Below, in pieces: positions 21,906-32,469 of a DNA stretch of 64,000 nucleotides. The position numbers were made by a program, and so were the translations under genes. Numbering within the stretch: position 1 is the first letter of the stretch; every line of letters starts with the position of its first letter. Source of the DNA: Lepidostoma basale (Eukaryota; Arthropoda; Insecta; Trichoptera; Lepidostomatidae); the NCBI GenBank assembly GCA_022606425.2, contig JAHDVF020000527.1:744001-808000 (forward strand). The letters run 5' to 3'. A model generated the notes under the pieces. The model had not been told where the DNA came from. It searched no databases and saw nothing but the letters and a program-made list of their open reading frames with translations.

Positions 21906-22289
21906 AACAACCAGGTTTTTGCGTCGGTAGGAGTGGGTTTATTTCTGTGCGTGAAACTTACTTGTTTTTCGTTTTGTTTTACGGTCTCTTGAATGGATGG
22001 CGTTTTGATTCTCATGATTTGTTTTACGTTATTCTCCTTAACTGGAGGTTATAGAAATTAAATGCTTTCTTCCAGGAAGCTCTTCGGGCGAATTTCATTC
22101 ATTACGTTTCACAAGAAACTTTTTGAATTCATTTCGATTGGAGCAAACGAATCTATTATATTAAATAATTCAAAAATAAAATAATTATACAGTATTAACA
22201 GCAATTATTTATTACTAATAACTTATTTTAAAAATATTAATTAATTTATAGTTTTCAGAATAATGGGGTAAAAATCCATATTAAATATG

Positions 22290-22427
22290 AAAGAAAACGT
22301 TTGATTTCTAGAAGTTTTTTTATATTTCATGGAGTGACATGTTTCGTCTTGCTTGGGTATTATCAAATATTCATATTTTATCATAACCTAGCAAAACTAA
22401 TAATAAAAACTTCTAGAAAACAGACGT
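22290..22427. repeat. Foldback repeat, family C
   Basis: TTTGATTTCTAGAAGTTTTT, GAGTGACATGTTTCGTC, TTGGGTATTATCAAAT on the left; right outer arm AAAAACTTCTAGAAAACAGACG. The inner right arm is shortened. Confidence 0.7.
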
Positions 22428-22689
22428 TAATATTTAATATTTACTTTAATGAATTGACATTTGATTTTTCATACTGATGTGTTGAAAATTTAACGTTACC
22501 GATATCATTAGATATCGTGTGGATCCGGGTGGCTATTACTAATACCTTTTTGCACGTGCGATTTCATACTTGCACACCTATAATATATATGAAGTGAGGT
22601 GATTTGAAATTACAGTGGACATTATCTTGTTTTCCATATTAAAGTTTAAAAAAAACGGTTTAATATATTCATTGTTATATATGTATTAA

Positions 22690-22835
22690 AGAAAAAGACT
22701 GTCGGGAGGCCACCTTAAAGATGGACTGACGATATTGCCCGAATAGCTGGAACGAACTGAATGCGGAAGGGACAAGACAGGGACGAGTGAGGAAAGTGGA
22801 AGAGGACTATTTCCACCAGTGGGGGAAAGAAGAAG
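22690..22835 (+). pseudogene. LINE-D 3' fragment
   Basis: VGRPP-RWTDDIARIAGT in one frame, then DRDE-RKVEEDYFHQWGK-like text, ending gaaagaagaagat. Matches the end of the copies at 53145-53880 and 61573-61775. Stops and frame breaks. Confidence 0.65.
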
Positions 22836-23261
22836 ATATGTTTATTAAGTATTTCTTCATTGCTAGTCTTTTCATTAATATGCCCAAATCATAGAGGTAA
22901 TTAATTTTCAATTTGATAAAAGCACTTCCATCCTATCTATATTATAATATTTATGAAATACTTTAGTGCCAAAAGATGCTGTTAATTTTCATCTCTAAGA
23001 CCATTTTCGTACTGTAATTTTTATTAACTGGTTCCATAGAGCTCTTGCATTAGGTTTGGTATGAGAAACCAATTGTGAAATAAAACAATTATTGTATAAT
23101 AGCATTTCAGAAAGCATTGATTTAAAATCCTGTACAATATTTCAATTTGCTTTTAAAAATTAGTGAAAATAATTATTCTTTATTGCTCATCCATAAATAA
23201 AAATATAGTCTTCTTCTTCGTCGTGTCAATGATAAGCATGTTTTGTAGTTATTATCCTAAA
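22836..23261. other. Nothing recognised
   Basis: AT-rich, no coding or repeat signal that I can support. Confidence 0.45.
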
Positions 23262-23660
23262 AATGACCATATATTTATTCTTTTCCCATTTCTTAAGACT
23301 TATTAGTGGATTATTTGAGAACCCCGTTATCTTAGAGGCTATCAATCTTTATGTTCCAGATGGTTATCTTCGACCCCGTCATCACAGACTTTTTTATCTC
23401 CCAACATGCAGAACCAACCTGCCTCTGGTGATCCCGGTGGGGAGAGAAATCAAACTGCAGTACATGATCGCTTCGGAGATCGACGTCTTCCATATTCGTG
23501 AAAGTACGGCCAGAAGACAAATACTCTTAACTTTGGAGAGTATCTTGTATTCATAATGTCGATTATATATTTTTTATGTTTTACCTGTTCTCAATAGATG
23601 CCTTAAACTATAATTGTTGTTTGTAATATCTTTTGAGAAAAAAACTGATTTGATTTGAAT
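23262..23660 (+). pseudogene. LINE-E 3' end
   Basis: FLRLISGLFENPVILEAINL, YVPDGYLRPRHHRLFYLPTC, RTNLPLVIPVGR, then HIRESTARRQILLTLESILY and a stop at about 23556. The 3' UTR reads ctcaatagatgccttaaact, gtaatatcttttgag, and ends in GATTTGATTTGAATTT, the TTTGA-type tail. The C-terminal frame is open; the 5' portion is absent. Confidence 0.8.
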
Positions 23661-24267
23661 TTAATATTATTATCTTGTCGTTGTGGTGGTACGTTTTACC
23701 GACTTTGTTTCGTTTCCTGGGGTATTGGGGTTATAATTATAGTAACACCATACGTAAAGGCACCTCCTTCGCAAAGAGTAAAAGAGATAAACATGTTATT
23801 AATACTAAAAAAACAATGTATAAAAACAAATGAAAGATTTGATTCGATTTTCAAACAGTTTGGCTTGATAAAGAATTCAAATAACCCACCTCCTCCAAAC
23901 AAGCACGGCCAACAATGGGCTTTGTGATGGCAAATGAAGTCATCGGTTTATTTCACTCCGGAACAGCATCAAGTCACCGCTGAGTTAATAACCGACTGCA
24001 TCGAATCGGTTCACACATAAACCCGATTAGGCCGTAAAAACTGCACATTGTGCCTCAAACGGCGGGAAGAATGGAAATCACTCAAGGGGCTCGGATGGTA
24101 CCGAACCAATTTCACGCGCGTTCGGGGCTTTGGGAAAACTTTATCCACAGAGATGTCGAGCTCTCTGGCAGATCTTGCGATGTTATTAAACTGATTAAGA
24201 TGTAATCCCACTTGCTTTTTAACTATCAAAACGAATCTTTTAGTATAATTTAATTTTTTTATCAAAT
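23661..24267. other. Unassigned region with a GC-richer block 23930-24190
   Basis: The GC-richer block is unique in the window. Minus-strand frame 24011-24274 (87 codons) ends inside the next foldback and shows no domain. It may be conserved non-coding DNA or a degraded exon. Confidence 0.3.
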
Positions 24268-24520
24268 AGTCCATTGTTTTGGCCGAAACACTTACTTCAA
24301 CATTATTACTGTTAAAATTTAAAACACTGTTATAATATCACAATTTCTTTTTATTCACTGAGAGTGTCGCGACTGCTGTTTCGCCAAACGATTATTTATT
24401 GTAACACCTGATGATGCCAACATCGGTTGGCGAAACAGTTGTCGCGACACTCTCAGTGAATAAAAATAAATTGTAATATTATAAGTGTTTTAAATTTTAG
24501 CAGTAAAAAAATAATGTTTT
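24268..24520. repeat. Foldback repeat, family A, complete
   Basis: The minus-strand tail comes first: TAGTCCATTGTTTTGGCCGA AACAC. Then the left arm AAACACTGTTATAATATCAC ... GAGAGTGTCGCGAC, the loop, and the right arm GTCGCGACACTCTCAGTGAA TAAAAATAAATTGTAATATT. Arm pairing is close to perfect over about 90 bp. The loop holds an intact hammerhead-like core on the plus strand. Confidence 0.8.
24408..24450 (+). ncRNA. Hammerhead-like core, family A, core intact
   Basis: CTGATGA (24408-24414), extra T, stem GCCAAC/GTTGGC with loop ATCG, GAAAC, AGTT, GTC (24441-24443). All invariant core positions match. The loop between GAAAC and GTC is short, as in the minimal helix III forms of animal satellite and retroelement hammerheads. 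Helix I is weak on simple pairing, and the long foldback arms would compete with it. Confidence 0.5.
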
Positions 24521-24724
24521 ATCTTTAATATTTATTTTTCTTCTCCTTTTAAAGCTTTGGTCTGTTCTTGTAGACAAGCTGGCCTCTCTTGGGAAGTTGA
24601 CTCCCAGCTATTCCTTCATCTCTTTGGCGGTCTTCTGGGGGTCGGTAACAGGAATCTGATTTATCAACAATCAATCTAGAGGGATCTATCCTCTGCTTTT
24701 TTTATGAATATCTAAAAATATGTT

Positions 24725-25332
24725 TACAAGAGACGGACAAATGGAGAAAGACATCGAAAGAAGGATTGGTGCCGGGAAAAAAAAAATGGCGCACTCAAAG
24801 TCATTACTGCAAATAGAAATATATCCCTAGAAGCAAAGATGGCAGTACCCAATGGAGTTCTAGTGCCAACCCTCATGTATGGAAGTGAAGCTTGGAGCTG
24901 GCAGAAGAAGGACGAAAGCAGGATAAACGCCGTAGAAATGAGATCACTAAGAAGAATGTGCGGGAAAACGTTGTATGAGAAATGTAAGGCAGATGACTGC
25001 ATCATGGATAAAATTAAAAAAGGATCCCTGAGATGGTTTGGACATATGGAACGAATGAATGAGATTAGAATAGTTAAAAAGTTGCACACAAGCAGCGTGA
25101 GTGGAAAAAGAAGCCGAGGACGACCGAGGAAAACATGGTATGACCAAATTAATCAATTACTAAAAGGCGGTCACATTCGAAGTCGGAATAATCGACGTGC
25201 GTGCATGGTACGATGTATGAATGCAGAGGAGGCCCGGGAGGTATGCCAGGACAGAGCATTGTAGCGATCCTTCCTCTCTGCCTACCCCTCCGGGGAAATG
25301 GCGTGATAGTTAGTAAGTTAGTTAGTTTTTTC
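24725..25332 (+). pseudogene. LINE-A, longest copy, RT C-terminus to 3' tail
   Basis: Open from 24839 to 25264: LVPTLMYGSEAWSWQKKDES, RINAVEMRSLRRMCGKTLYE, GSLRWFGHMERM, SRGRPRKTWYDQINQLLKGG, RRACMVRCMN, AREVCQDRAL stop. Upstream 24725-24838 adds a further homologous stretch. The 3' end has hairpin CCCCTCCGGGG and GTTAGTAAGTTAGTTAG. Lacks the catalytic RT and endonuclease domains. This copy, with 35030 (minus) and 55842 (minus), forms a subfamily that differs from the SVYDRVSNENI type at 6366, 36124 and 42477. Confidence 0.8.
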
Positions 25333-25699
25333 TAAAAATAAAATATGGATTTTAGAATCAATTATGATAGAATTAGGACATCACAGTCGTTAATTAGCAT
25401 GAAATATTGTAGCGACTTCACTCTCGGGGTTGTTTGAAAAGGATGAATGTGTTCCGAGTTATTGTACGGCGGATCGCATTGTGAAACTAATCGGGAGTGT
25501 GTCTATGCAGCCGCCGCGCCACGGCTCCAGGCTACGGGTAATGCAGTAAGCGATTCGGGGTAACTTTTTACCTCAACGGTTCAAATGCCCAACGATTGTT
25601 TAGTGACTGTAGGCGGGGTAAAAACGGGTAGAACGGGGCGAAATGGATACCGGGCAAAACGTATTTTTTATTAATCAATACAAATGAAAACGTCGTTTT
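25333..25699. other. Unassigned, GC-richer block 25400-25640
   Basis: Unique in the window and noticeably higher in G+C (for example gcagccgccgcgccacggct). No reading frame or RNA recognised. Confidence 0.35.
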
Positions 25700-25912
25700 A
25701 TTATAACTTATGTGGTCCATTGTTTTGGCCGAAACGCTATCTTTCTTTAACATTACCTATTTTTTAGTATTAAATTTAAAACACTCTTATAAAATCACAA
25801 TTTTAAATTATACATTTATACACAAACAACGTTGTTTGTAATACCTAACGATGAGAATGGCGAAAAAACTGTCGTGACATTCTCAAAAAGTGTATACTAA
25901 AAATGTGATATA
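25700..25912. repeat. Foldback repeat, family A, degraded
   Basis: Minus-strand tail GGTCCATTGTTTTGGCCGAA at the left, then AAACACTCTTATAAAATCAC and a mutated core (CTAACGATGAGAATGGCGAA, GTCGTGACATTCTC). The mariner starts at its right edge, so the mariner landed in or next to it. Confidence 0.6.
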
Positions 25913-27190
25913 TTAGGTCCTTACATATGAAATTGGCGTTTTGTATGGGAGGAACATAAAGTTGATTTTTTTTAAATATAATATATTTATTTAATCAAAG
26001 TATGTACCATTGCTATCTATGCACTTTTGCCATCTCATAGGTAGTTCATCGATCCCTTTACTAAAAAAAACATTCGGACGGGAATCAATAAAATCTTTAA
26101 AGTCGGTTTGGACTGCCCCATCGGAGCTGAATTTTTTCCCTTGCATGAAGTTATCCAAATTTCGAAAAAAAGAGCAATCTGTTGGGGCAAGGTCCGGAGA
26201 GTACGGTGGATGTCTTAGACATTCCAATTGAAGCTCTTCTAATTTGCCGTCTGTTGTGCAGTGTGTGGTTTAGCGTTATCATAAAGCAGCAGTGGCCTAG
26301 AACGATTAACCAGCCTCGGGTGTTTAGCAGTTAGCTTTTCCATCATGGTTTGCAGTTGCTGACAATAGACATCTGCCGTAATCGTTTAGCCAGATTTAAG
26401 AAAACTGTAGTGAACGACACCAGCACTAGTCCACCAAACGCTCACAAGTAACTTTTTGGGAGTCAATTTTCGCTTGGGGCATGGTTTGGCTGGTTCGGCA
26501 GGGTTCAGCCATTGCGATGAGCGCTTCCGATTATCATACAGGATCCACTTTTCATCACAGGTAATGATTCGATTCAAAATCCCTTCATTATTATGCCGAT
26601 TGAGCAATGCAACGCAGCAGTCAACGCGCGTTTGTTGATTTGCTTCACTCAATTCGTGAGGTACCCACCTTTCAAACTTTTTCACCTTCCCAATTTGCTT
26701 CAAGTAGATTAAAACAGTTTTATCACTAGCACCGCAGCCTGCAGGTAACTCGGACGTGCGATGGATCCGCTTCCACAATAGCCTTCAATTCTTCATTATC
26801 AACTTTGGTCTCCGGCCGTCCACGGGGCTTGTTCTGCAGGTCGAAATTTCCAGAACGAAAACGTTGGAACCAATAACGCACTGTGTTTTCTTTTGCGGCA
26901 CCGTCGCCATATACATCATTAATCCTTCGAGCTGTTTCTGCAGCACTGGTGCCACGGTGGAACTCGTACTCGTAAATAACGCGATATTTCAAGTTTTCCA
27001 TTTTGTAAACTGAGTGACGCAAAGAAAAAAAACAATTGAGGAAAAAACAAATTAATTATAATTTTCGAAACACAAATACTTGAGTAAATAGCTGTATAAA
27101 TTTGATTTTGAAATTCCTAACCAAAGAGAAGATATTTGAGATCAAAGTTGCCAGTACGGCAAAACGCCAATTTCATATGTAAGGACCTAA
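25913..27190 (-). mobile_element. mariner (Tc1/mariner) transposon, 1278 bp, decayed
   Basis: Terminal inverted repeats start TTAGGTCCTTACATATGAAA on each end and agree for about 31 bp (25913 onward; complement up to 27190). The dinucleotide TA flanks both sides (25911-25912 and 27191-27192), the standard mariner target duplication. Length matches autonomous mariners (about 1.3 kb). The transposase lies on the minus strand and is broken. I do not assign a subfamily. Confidence 0.9.
25988..27001 (-). pseudogene. mariner transposase, broken (DD34D)
   Basis: Start chosen at MENLKYRVIYEYEF (27001), the usual mariner opening, not the upstream Met. An N-terminal HTH region follows (ENTVRYWFQRFRSGNF, then GRP). 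A frameshift near 26740 precedes ASDKTVLIYLKQIGKVKK and the linker WVPHEL. First catalytic Asp in TCDEKW (codon 26554-26556). An in-frame TAA sits at 26386-26388. Second Asp in YDNAKPH (26278-26280). Another frameshift near 26235. Third Asp in YSPDLAPTD (26177-26179), about 34 residues on, as in DD34D enzymes. The C-terminus is MRWQKCIDSNGTYFD. All three acidic residues survive but three lesions prevent a full product. Confidence 0.9.
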
Positions 27191-27247
27191 TAATAATATA
27201 ATAACAGTGCTGAAAATTTAACAGTTTTTTTTTATTATTTTATTTTA

Positions 27248-27474
27248 TGTATACAACAGGTCGTTTGAACCCAACTACTGTATGCAATTTATTTTTTAGC
27301 TATTATATTGATTCTCGTGACATGTGATAGGAAGCCAATCTAACGCCATTTTAATGTCACATAAATTCTACACCAGACCAAAGACAGTGTGACAATCACA
27401 CTGCCATCGCCGGGAATCGAACCCGGGACCTTCTGTATGGAAGTCAGAGCTCTTACCACTCTGCCACGAAGGTC
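27248..27474 (-). repeat. SINE1 copy, near full length
   Basis: Minus reading: cgtggcagagtggtaagagc (A box TGGCAGAGTGG), B box GGGTTCGATTCCC, body GATGGCAGTGTGATTGTCAC, then CACGAGAATCAATATAATAG and tail acagtagttgggttcaaacg acctgttgtat. Head, body and tail all present; the best copies for a consensus are this, 29596 and 40470. Confidence 0.85.
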
Positions 27475-27522
27475 GTCAAACAGTCGACATGTTTCGCCTA
27501 ATGTTAAGACATTACCAAATAT

Positions 27523-27592
27523 TTCAAAGTGTGACAGTCCATTCTTTCTCCATACCCCTTCGGGGAGACGGCGTGATGGTTAGTTAGTTTTT
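27523..27592 (+). pseudogene. LINE-A or SINE2 3' end scrap
   Basis: AAGTGTGACAGTCCATTCTTTC, hairpin CCCCTTCGGGG, GACGGCGTGATGGTTAGTTAG. Only the shared 3' end survives, so the parent cannot be told apart. Confidence 0.7.
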
Positions 27593-27794
27593 TTTTATAA
27601 AATCATTTTTGACCGATACAATTTTTTTAAGCACTTATTGTGAATTAAAAAATGAATCTAATGAATGAAAATACTCGAGTAAACGCATTTAACTGATGCG
27701 AATGGACATTACCATAAAATAGCTTTATCTGTATCACGAATTTTGGTATAGCGTAAATAATTTATTATAATATTAATAATAACATTGTATTGTA

Positions 27795-27970
27795 ATATTT
27801 TGTCTTCATTACATCATCTTAGCCACGAGCTCTACAATCTGGATTAGATCTTCTCATCCAGCAATATTGATATCATCCGCTTCACTAAGGACACGGTAAT
27901 CCTTTATCCAATCTACTTCCTTCATGATAGGTATCACTTCCTTGATAAATCGATAGTAGCCCAACGAGCA
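27795..27970 (-). pseudogene. Possible reverse-transcriptase scrap with ADD motif
   Basis: Minus translation gives GYYRFIKEVIPIMKEVDW, DYRVLSEADDINIAG, stop, EDLIQIVELVAKMM. EADDINIAG resembles the (F/Y)ADD catalytic block of non-LTR reverse transcriptases (usually FADDI.I.G). If right, it is the only trace of the catalytic palm in the window. The match is short, so this is tentative. Confidence 0.3.
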
Positions 27971-27999
27971 TTTACCATTTTTTTCCAATTATTATTCCA

Positions 28000-28573
28000 T
28001 AAACTATGAAAGGGACAAGGATGGTGTGTACGCGTGAGGTGATACTATAACACCGACGCCCCTGGAAACGACACAAGTCGGCCAAACCTTTCACCACAAT
28101 GGCAAGCAAAGGATAGAGATATGGTTATATTTAGATCCGTCCCAACAAAACAAGATTGCTATTGAACGATGAAAAAGAAGATAAACTATATTGAGAAAAA
28201 TATTAATATTTTTATGTCAAATTCAAGTATGTATTACAAGCATTTTATTTTTTTCTATTATCCATTTATTTTTCAAATAAACAGATCAATTTATCAAATC
28301 ATCCAATTCACCCAGCAATCCCCAAACATCCCATTTTCAGTCTGCTCTCCTGTCTCTTGCAATACCCTTATTTCGCCCCCTGCCCCCTTCCGAAACCCCC
28401 ACCTACCCCAAGTGACGGTCACCAGCCTACCGAACATCCCTCACCGATGCCATTAATAATATAATGACAGATTTTACGGTGTTGACACACTCAACAGATT
28501 TTTTCCAGGACGCTCTATGCATGATACAACACAATGCAAATGGTGCAATGTGAGAACTTTTTTGAAACAATAA
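28000..28573. other. Unassigned, with a C-rich tract 28340-28445
   Basis: 28340-28445 has many C-runs (cgccccctgcccccttccg, aacccccacc), so the minus strand is G-rich. A similar C-rich tract lies at 39490-39590 and another at 50680-50800. No gene seen. Confidence 0.35.
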
Positions 28574-28790
28574 TTGGTTAAATAAAAATATGTTTTTTAA
28601 CAACTTCCACTTTTGTCTTTATTTCGACAGCGACCGGTTTCGCCAAACTCTCGATCCCAGCGAGTCTGGCGAAACCGGTTGCTGTCAAAATAAAGACAAA
28701 AGTGTAAAGAGTTAAAAAAACATCGTTTTATTTAATTATTATTTAAAATGTACTTCCACCAAGAAATTTCAGTAAAACCATTTGATTAAC
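28574..28790. repeat. Foldback repeat, family E
   Basis: Left arm AAATATGTTTTTTAACAAC TTCCACTTTTGTCTTTATTTCGACAG; right arm CTGTCAAAATAAAGACAAAA GTG ... TTTTATTTAATTATTATTTAAAATG. Centre: GACCGGTTTCGCCAAACTC / GAGTCTGGCGAAACCGGTTG. Also carries the shared flank TTCCACCAAGAAATTTCAGT. Confidence 0.75.
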
Positions 28791-28807
28791 AAGTAAAATC
28801 ATTTTGA

Positions 28808-28902
28808 TTAGAACGCTACACTACCTACTTGATCCTGACACACGTCTCTAGTTTTCTCCACATTCATACAGCGAGTCATACACGCACATCGATTCTTTCG
28901 AC
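28808..28902 (-). pseudogene. LINE-A internal scrap
   Basis: Minus translation matches RCAC-TRCMN-ENxRDVCQD; lacks hairpin and tail. Confidence 0.5.
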
Positions 28903-29079
28903 TAATATTAAATCTTACGCGTTTAAATTATATAGTTTAAAAATTTTTGCCGATGCAGTTCTTATAAAACGCATTCGATTATTAAACGCTTAAAATATAG
29001 AGTAGTATTTTTAAAACAATATTACATTCAAATTTTAAGAATCAAATTATCGTTTTTCCAATTTTTATTTTATCTATCT

Positions 29080-29230
29080 TAAATGATAATTAAATAAAAC
29101 AATGTTTTTTAACTATAACCACTTTTGTCTTTATTTCGACAGCCTGGCGAAACCGGTAGCTGTCGAAATAAAGACAAAATTTTAAAGTAAAAAACATCGT
29201 TTTATTCAATTATTATAAAAAATAAAATTT
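29080..29230. repeat. Foldback repeat, family E, short centre
   Basis: ATGATAATTAAATAAAACAA, CCACTTTTGTCTTTATTTCG, ACAGCCTGGCGAAACCGGTA, then the inverted right arm. The left half of the centre is deleted, leaving one GGCGAAACCGG block. Confidence 0.7.
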
Positions 29231-29595
29231 CATCGAAGGACTTCAGAAAAATCTTTCGATTATCTTTGTTTATCTTTATACGTTTTGAGGGAAGTGTACC
29301 CATATACCATCCAAACACGTCGAGACATAAAATCTCAATTTTTAATTCATTGGAACCAGATTTTTGGAATTGATCATAACAGTACAGCACAGTGATAATG
29401 CGTGACTATAACATTAATACAATTTCGCCTTGTGGGTCCGTTGACGTGGAATAGCCTCCCTGTTCAATGCAATGTTCAATTTAAGAGACAATTGAACACT
29501 GCACTGTGGTAATTGATTTTACAAAACGGCGCAATTAAAATAAAAATCATCATTTATAATAATGAAATATAATAATATTACTAAATTGAACACTT

Positions 29596-29820
29596 CCTTC
29601 GTGCAGAGTGATAACAGCTCTGACTGCCATACAAAAGGTCCCTGGTTTGATTCCCGGCGATGGCAGAGTGATTGTGACACTGTCTATAATCTGGTATAGA
29701 ATTCACGTGACAATAAAATTTCAATAGAATAGCTCCCTATCACATGTCACGTGAATCAATATAATAGGTTAAAAACAAATTGTATACAGTAATTGGGTTC
29801 AAACGACCTTTTGTATGTAA
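29596..29820 (+). repeat. SINE1 copy, near full length
   Basis: Starts CCTTCGTGCAGAGTGATAAC (A box with a missing GG), B box GGTTTGATTCCC, body GATGGCAGAGTGATTGTGAC, CACATGTCACGTGAATCAAT, tail TGTATACAGTAATTGGGTTC AAACGACC. Same element as the minus copies at 27248 and 40470. Confidence 0.85.
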
Positions 29821-29919
29821 AAGAGTACAAATAAATAAAATTAAAATAATAATATTAAAAAATATAAACATATTTTATAAACTTTATTTCAAAAATCTTT
29901 ATTTAAAATAGATTTTTTT

Positions 29920-30125
29920 TTTAATATAAAAAACACGTTTCAGAGCACATAAGCCCTTCATCATTGTAGTTACCCATTATATTTTAAGTAAATATTTAAA
30001 CAAATCTTTCTAGAATGTGGTCAGCTTTCTATTTTAAATAAAGTATTGTGTAATAAAATAAATAAAATAATATTAAATTATGAATTCACAACACACACTA
30101 ATGGTGAATATAGAAAAAAATATAA
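29920..30125 (-). repeat. Family B repeat, single arm
   Basis: Minus reading ATGATGAAGGGCTTATGTGC TCTGAAACGTG, with stem AGGGC/GCTCT, GAAAC and GTG. C3 of the core is A. At 30075-30110 the text ATTCACAACACACACTAATGG resembles the family B tail, in the opposite sense. Confidence 0.5.
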
Positions 30126-30139
30126 ATTTATAAAATGGC

Positions 30140-31870
30140 TACAGGAAAATAATGATTTGATGTTGACCTATGTTTTATCGCAAATGTAGTGCTTGTATGA
30201 CTCTCACTACGACTGTGTATCTTAGAAAACTATACGGAAAGAGTATGGTGGTCCATCCTCTCTCCCTACACATTTCAGAATAAGTGCATTTGTATTAGTG
30301 TTTGTTTAAAATATTGATTTATTATCCATGGACCAAGAAGTCAGAGGATTGATAAACCTCTATTAAAATAATATTTGAAATAATAAAATATAACAAAAGT
30401 ATTATGTATACGAATTAAATTCTTCGCAACAGTTGAACGAATAAAAAAATATATATTTCCGTGCTTGCTGCCACGCGAATACATATCATTTTATCAGTCT
30501 GTCTTTAAACCGGCATATCCATAAATGGAAAAGGATACCCAATAGTTTCTTTCTCTTTCTGAAGCGCTGTTCAGATGTGGTAAGAGGGGGTGAATTGATA
30601 CTCGCGTCTCACTCTTTCAGGGGGGATGACACCCGATTGGTGGATTAACCTAGTATGGCCGCAGCCCCCGTGTTCCCACACCTACCCCTAGAGTCTCACC
30701 CCCGTTTACTTCACAGAGTATCGCGCAACCACCCTGTGCGTTTTGGATTTTTACAACTAATTCGCAGTATATCATAAGTAACTGTATTCCTGCGGTGAAT
30801 TTACGATGGTTTTTTTGCTAAATGTTTCTAGATTTAACGAATATTATTGTGCCTCGTTCGGAAGGTTTGTTGTTGAATATTTTAAAGTTTTAATCGATAT
30901 TTTAACCTCAAATCATCAAGGCTCCATAACACGCGAGATTCAAGTAATACTTTTGTATAAATACACTGTCTGTGTTATTCTTATTCATTAGTGAGTCTTC
31001 AGTTCTTTTGCCAATATATCTTGGCATCTTTAGGATTAAACAATACATTTTCTTTTGATAAAACAACCCCATTTTTATATTAATCAATTCTAAATTCTAA
31101 TAAATATCACACTTTAATATTACACTAAGATGAAAAGTGAATAATGTTCAGTATGTTTCAGTTTTATTATATTGTAAAAATTTTAATAACTACCTATTTG
31201 AATTCTTATATTGTAAAGCTTTTCTGTAAATCATAATATAAAAAGTATGAATTTTTTTTATTAAACATGGAACGATTATACGCACATGCATTAATTTGAT
31301 AATGTATTAATAACTTGAATTTTAATTTAAAATTAATGCTGAACACTGATATTAATCACATTGTAAGATAATTTTATAAATGAAATTAACCAATGAAATC
31401 AAACAGCACAATTTCTCTACGGTTGTAGCATTTAAAATATATTAAATTTTGTGTATTGCCTTTTGCATAGCACAAGGAGTAAAATAACGCTAAATCTCAT
31501 GTTCATTTGTATTATTTATAAAATATTTAGTAATTTAAAAATGCGTTTAAGAACGATACGTAAAAATAATAAAATTCTATTTTTTATTTATAACATCTCA
31601 ATACAAAAAACATTGAATAGTATTTTTTGCATTTACGTCTTTATTGTAAAATGTTTTTTTTTTATATTTGCCTTTACACTGCAGTTTCACATTAACAATG
31701 ATTAGTGTTGTAACATTAAATATTGAAAATTTGTTAATTACAAAGTTTTCATACATCATTGTGTTAACATATTCTATTTATATGCCAAATATAACTATTA
31801 ATAATAAGGAAACAGTAGACGCCTTTTAGTTTTAAATAAATAAAAAAAAACACTGAAATTAAATTGAAAC
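30140..31870. other. Unassigned, mostly AT-rich; GC-richer block 30550-30760
   Basis: 30550-30760 is unique in the window, with cagggggggatgacacccga and a C-rich stretch; it has no long frame. 30780-31870 is strongly AT-rich with chance open frames only. Confidence 0.35.
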
Positions 31871-32110
31871 TAAATAGTCCGTTGTTTTAGCCGAAACACT
31901 ATGACACCTTAACATTTTAAACTGTTAAATTTAATAACTTTGTTTTTGTATCACAGTTGTATTTTATTTTAGGCGACAGCTGTTTCATCAACCTATGTAA
32001 CATCTGATGATGTCAACATAGGTTGATGAAACAGCTGTCGCGTAAAATAAAATATAATTGTAATACAAAAAACAAAGTTATTTAATTTAACATAAATTTA
32101 AACTGAATTT
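31871..32110. repeat. Foldback repeat, family A, complete
   Basis: Minus-strand tail TAGTCCGTTGTTTTAGCCGA AACACTATGA; left arm AAACTGTTAAATTTAATAAC TTTGTTTTTGTATCACAGTTG; centre GGCGACAGCTGTTTCATCAAC; right arm GTCGCGTAAAATAAAATATA ATTGTAATAC. Long, well-paired arms. The loop core on the plus strand is intact. Confidence 0.8.
32004..32044 (+). ncRNA. Hammerhead-like core, family A, core intact
   Basis: CTGATGA (32004-32010), extra T, stem GTCAAC/GTTGAT with loop ATAG, GAAAC, AGCT, GTC (32037-32039). Compared with 24408 the second stem pair changed from C-G to T-G, so pairing is kept by wobble. ACAGCTGT is self-complementary, which would favour a dimeric fold. Confidence 0.5.
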
Positions 32111-32196
32111 AAACAGTTTTTTTTCCGCTTTTCTGTGTTGTGATTTCTTAAAAGAAAAAAAAATCGAGTTTTACACATTTTATATTAAAATTTTAC

Positions 32197-32464
32197 ATAT
32201 CGCACCGTGAGTGTAAAACCAACGTAAGTGCAAATATACAGTTTGGATATATGGGAGTTTAAACATTTCATATTGCTTGGAAAAACTGTTTTTTTTTTTA
32301 AATAAACCAAAGATTTTCGGTTTATAGTAACATACCTATAAACCGAAAATCATTGGTTTATTAAAAAAAAAAACAGTTTTCCAAGTAACATGAAATTTTT
32401 AAACTCACATATCTCCAAAATGTATATTTGCACTAAAGTCGGTTTTTCACTCACGGTGCGATAT
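32197..32464. mobile_element. Foldback MITE, about 265 bp
   Basis: Nearly a full palindrome: ends ATATCGCACCGTGAGTG and CACTCACGGTGCGATAT, inner arms AAACCAAAGATTTTCGGTTTAT-like and ATAAACCGAAAATCATTGGT, centre tagtaacatacct. TA flanks fit a Tc1/mariner-type duplication if the repeat starts at TCGCACC. Non-coding. Confidence 0.85.
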
Positions 32465-32469
32465 ATTTA

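Noticed and set aside
28340..28445. C-rich tract as a gene promoter or exon
   Set aside because: No reading frame, start signals or repeats of known promoter elements; similar tracts at 39490 and 50680 suggest only local composition.
32201..32460. A pre-microRNA hairpin
   Set aside because: The palindrome is about 265 bp with TA-flanked ends, which fits a foldback transposon better than a microRNA precursor.
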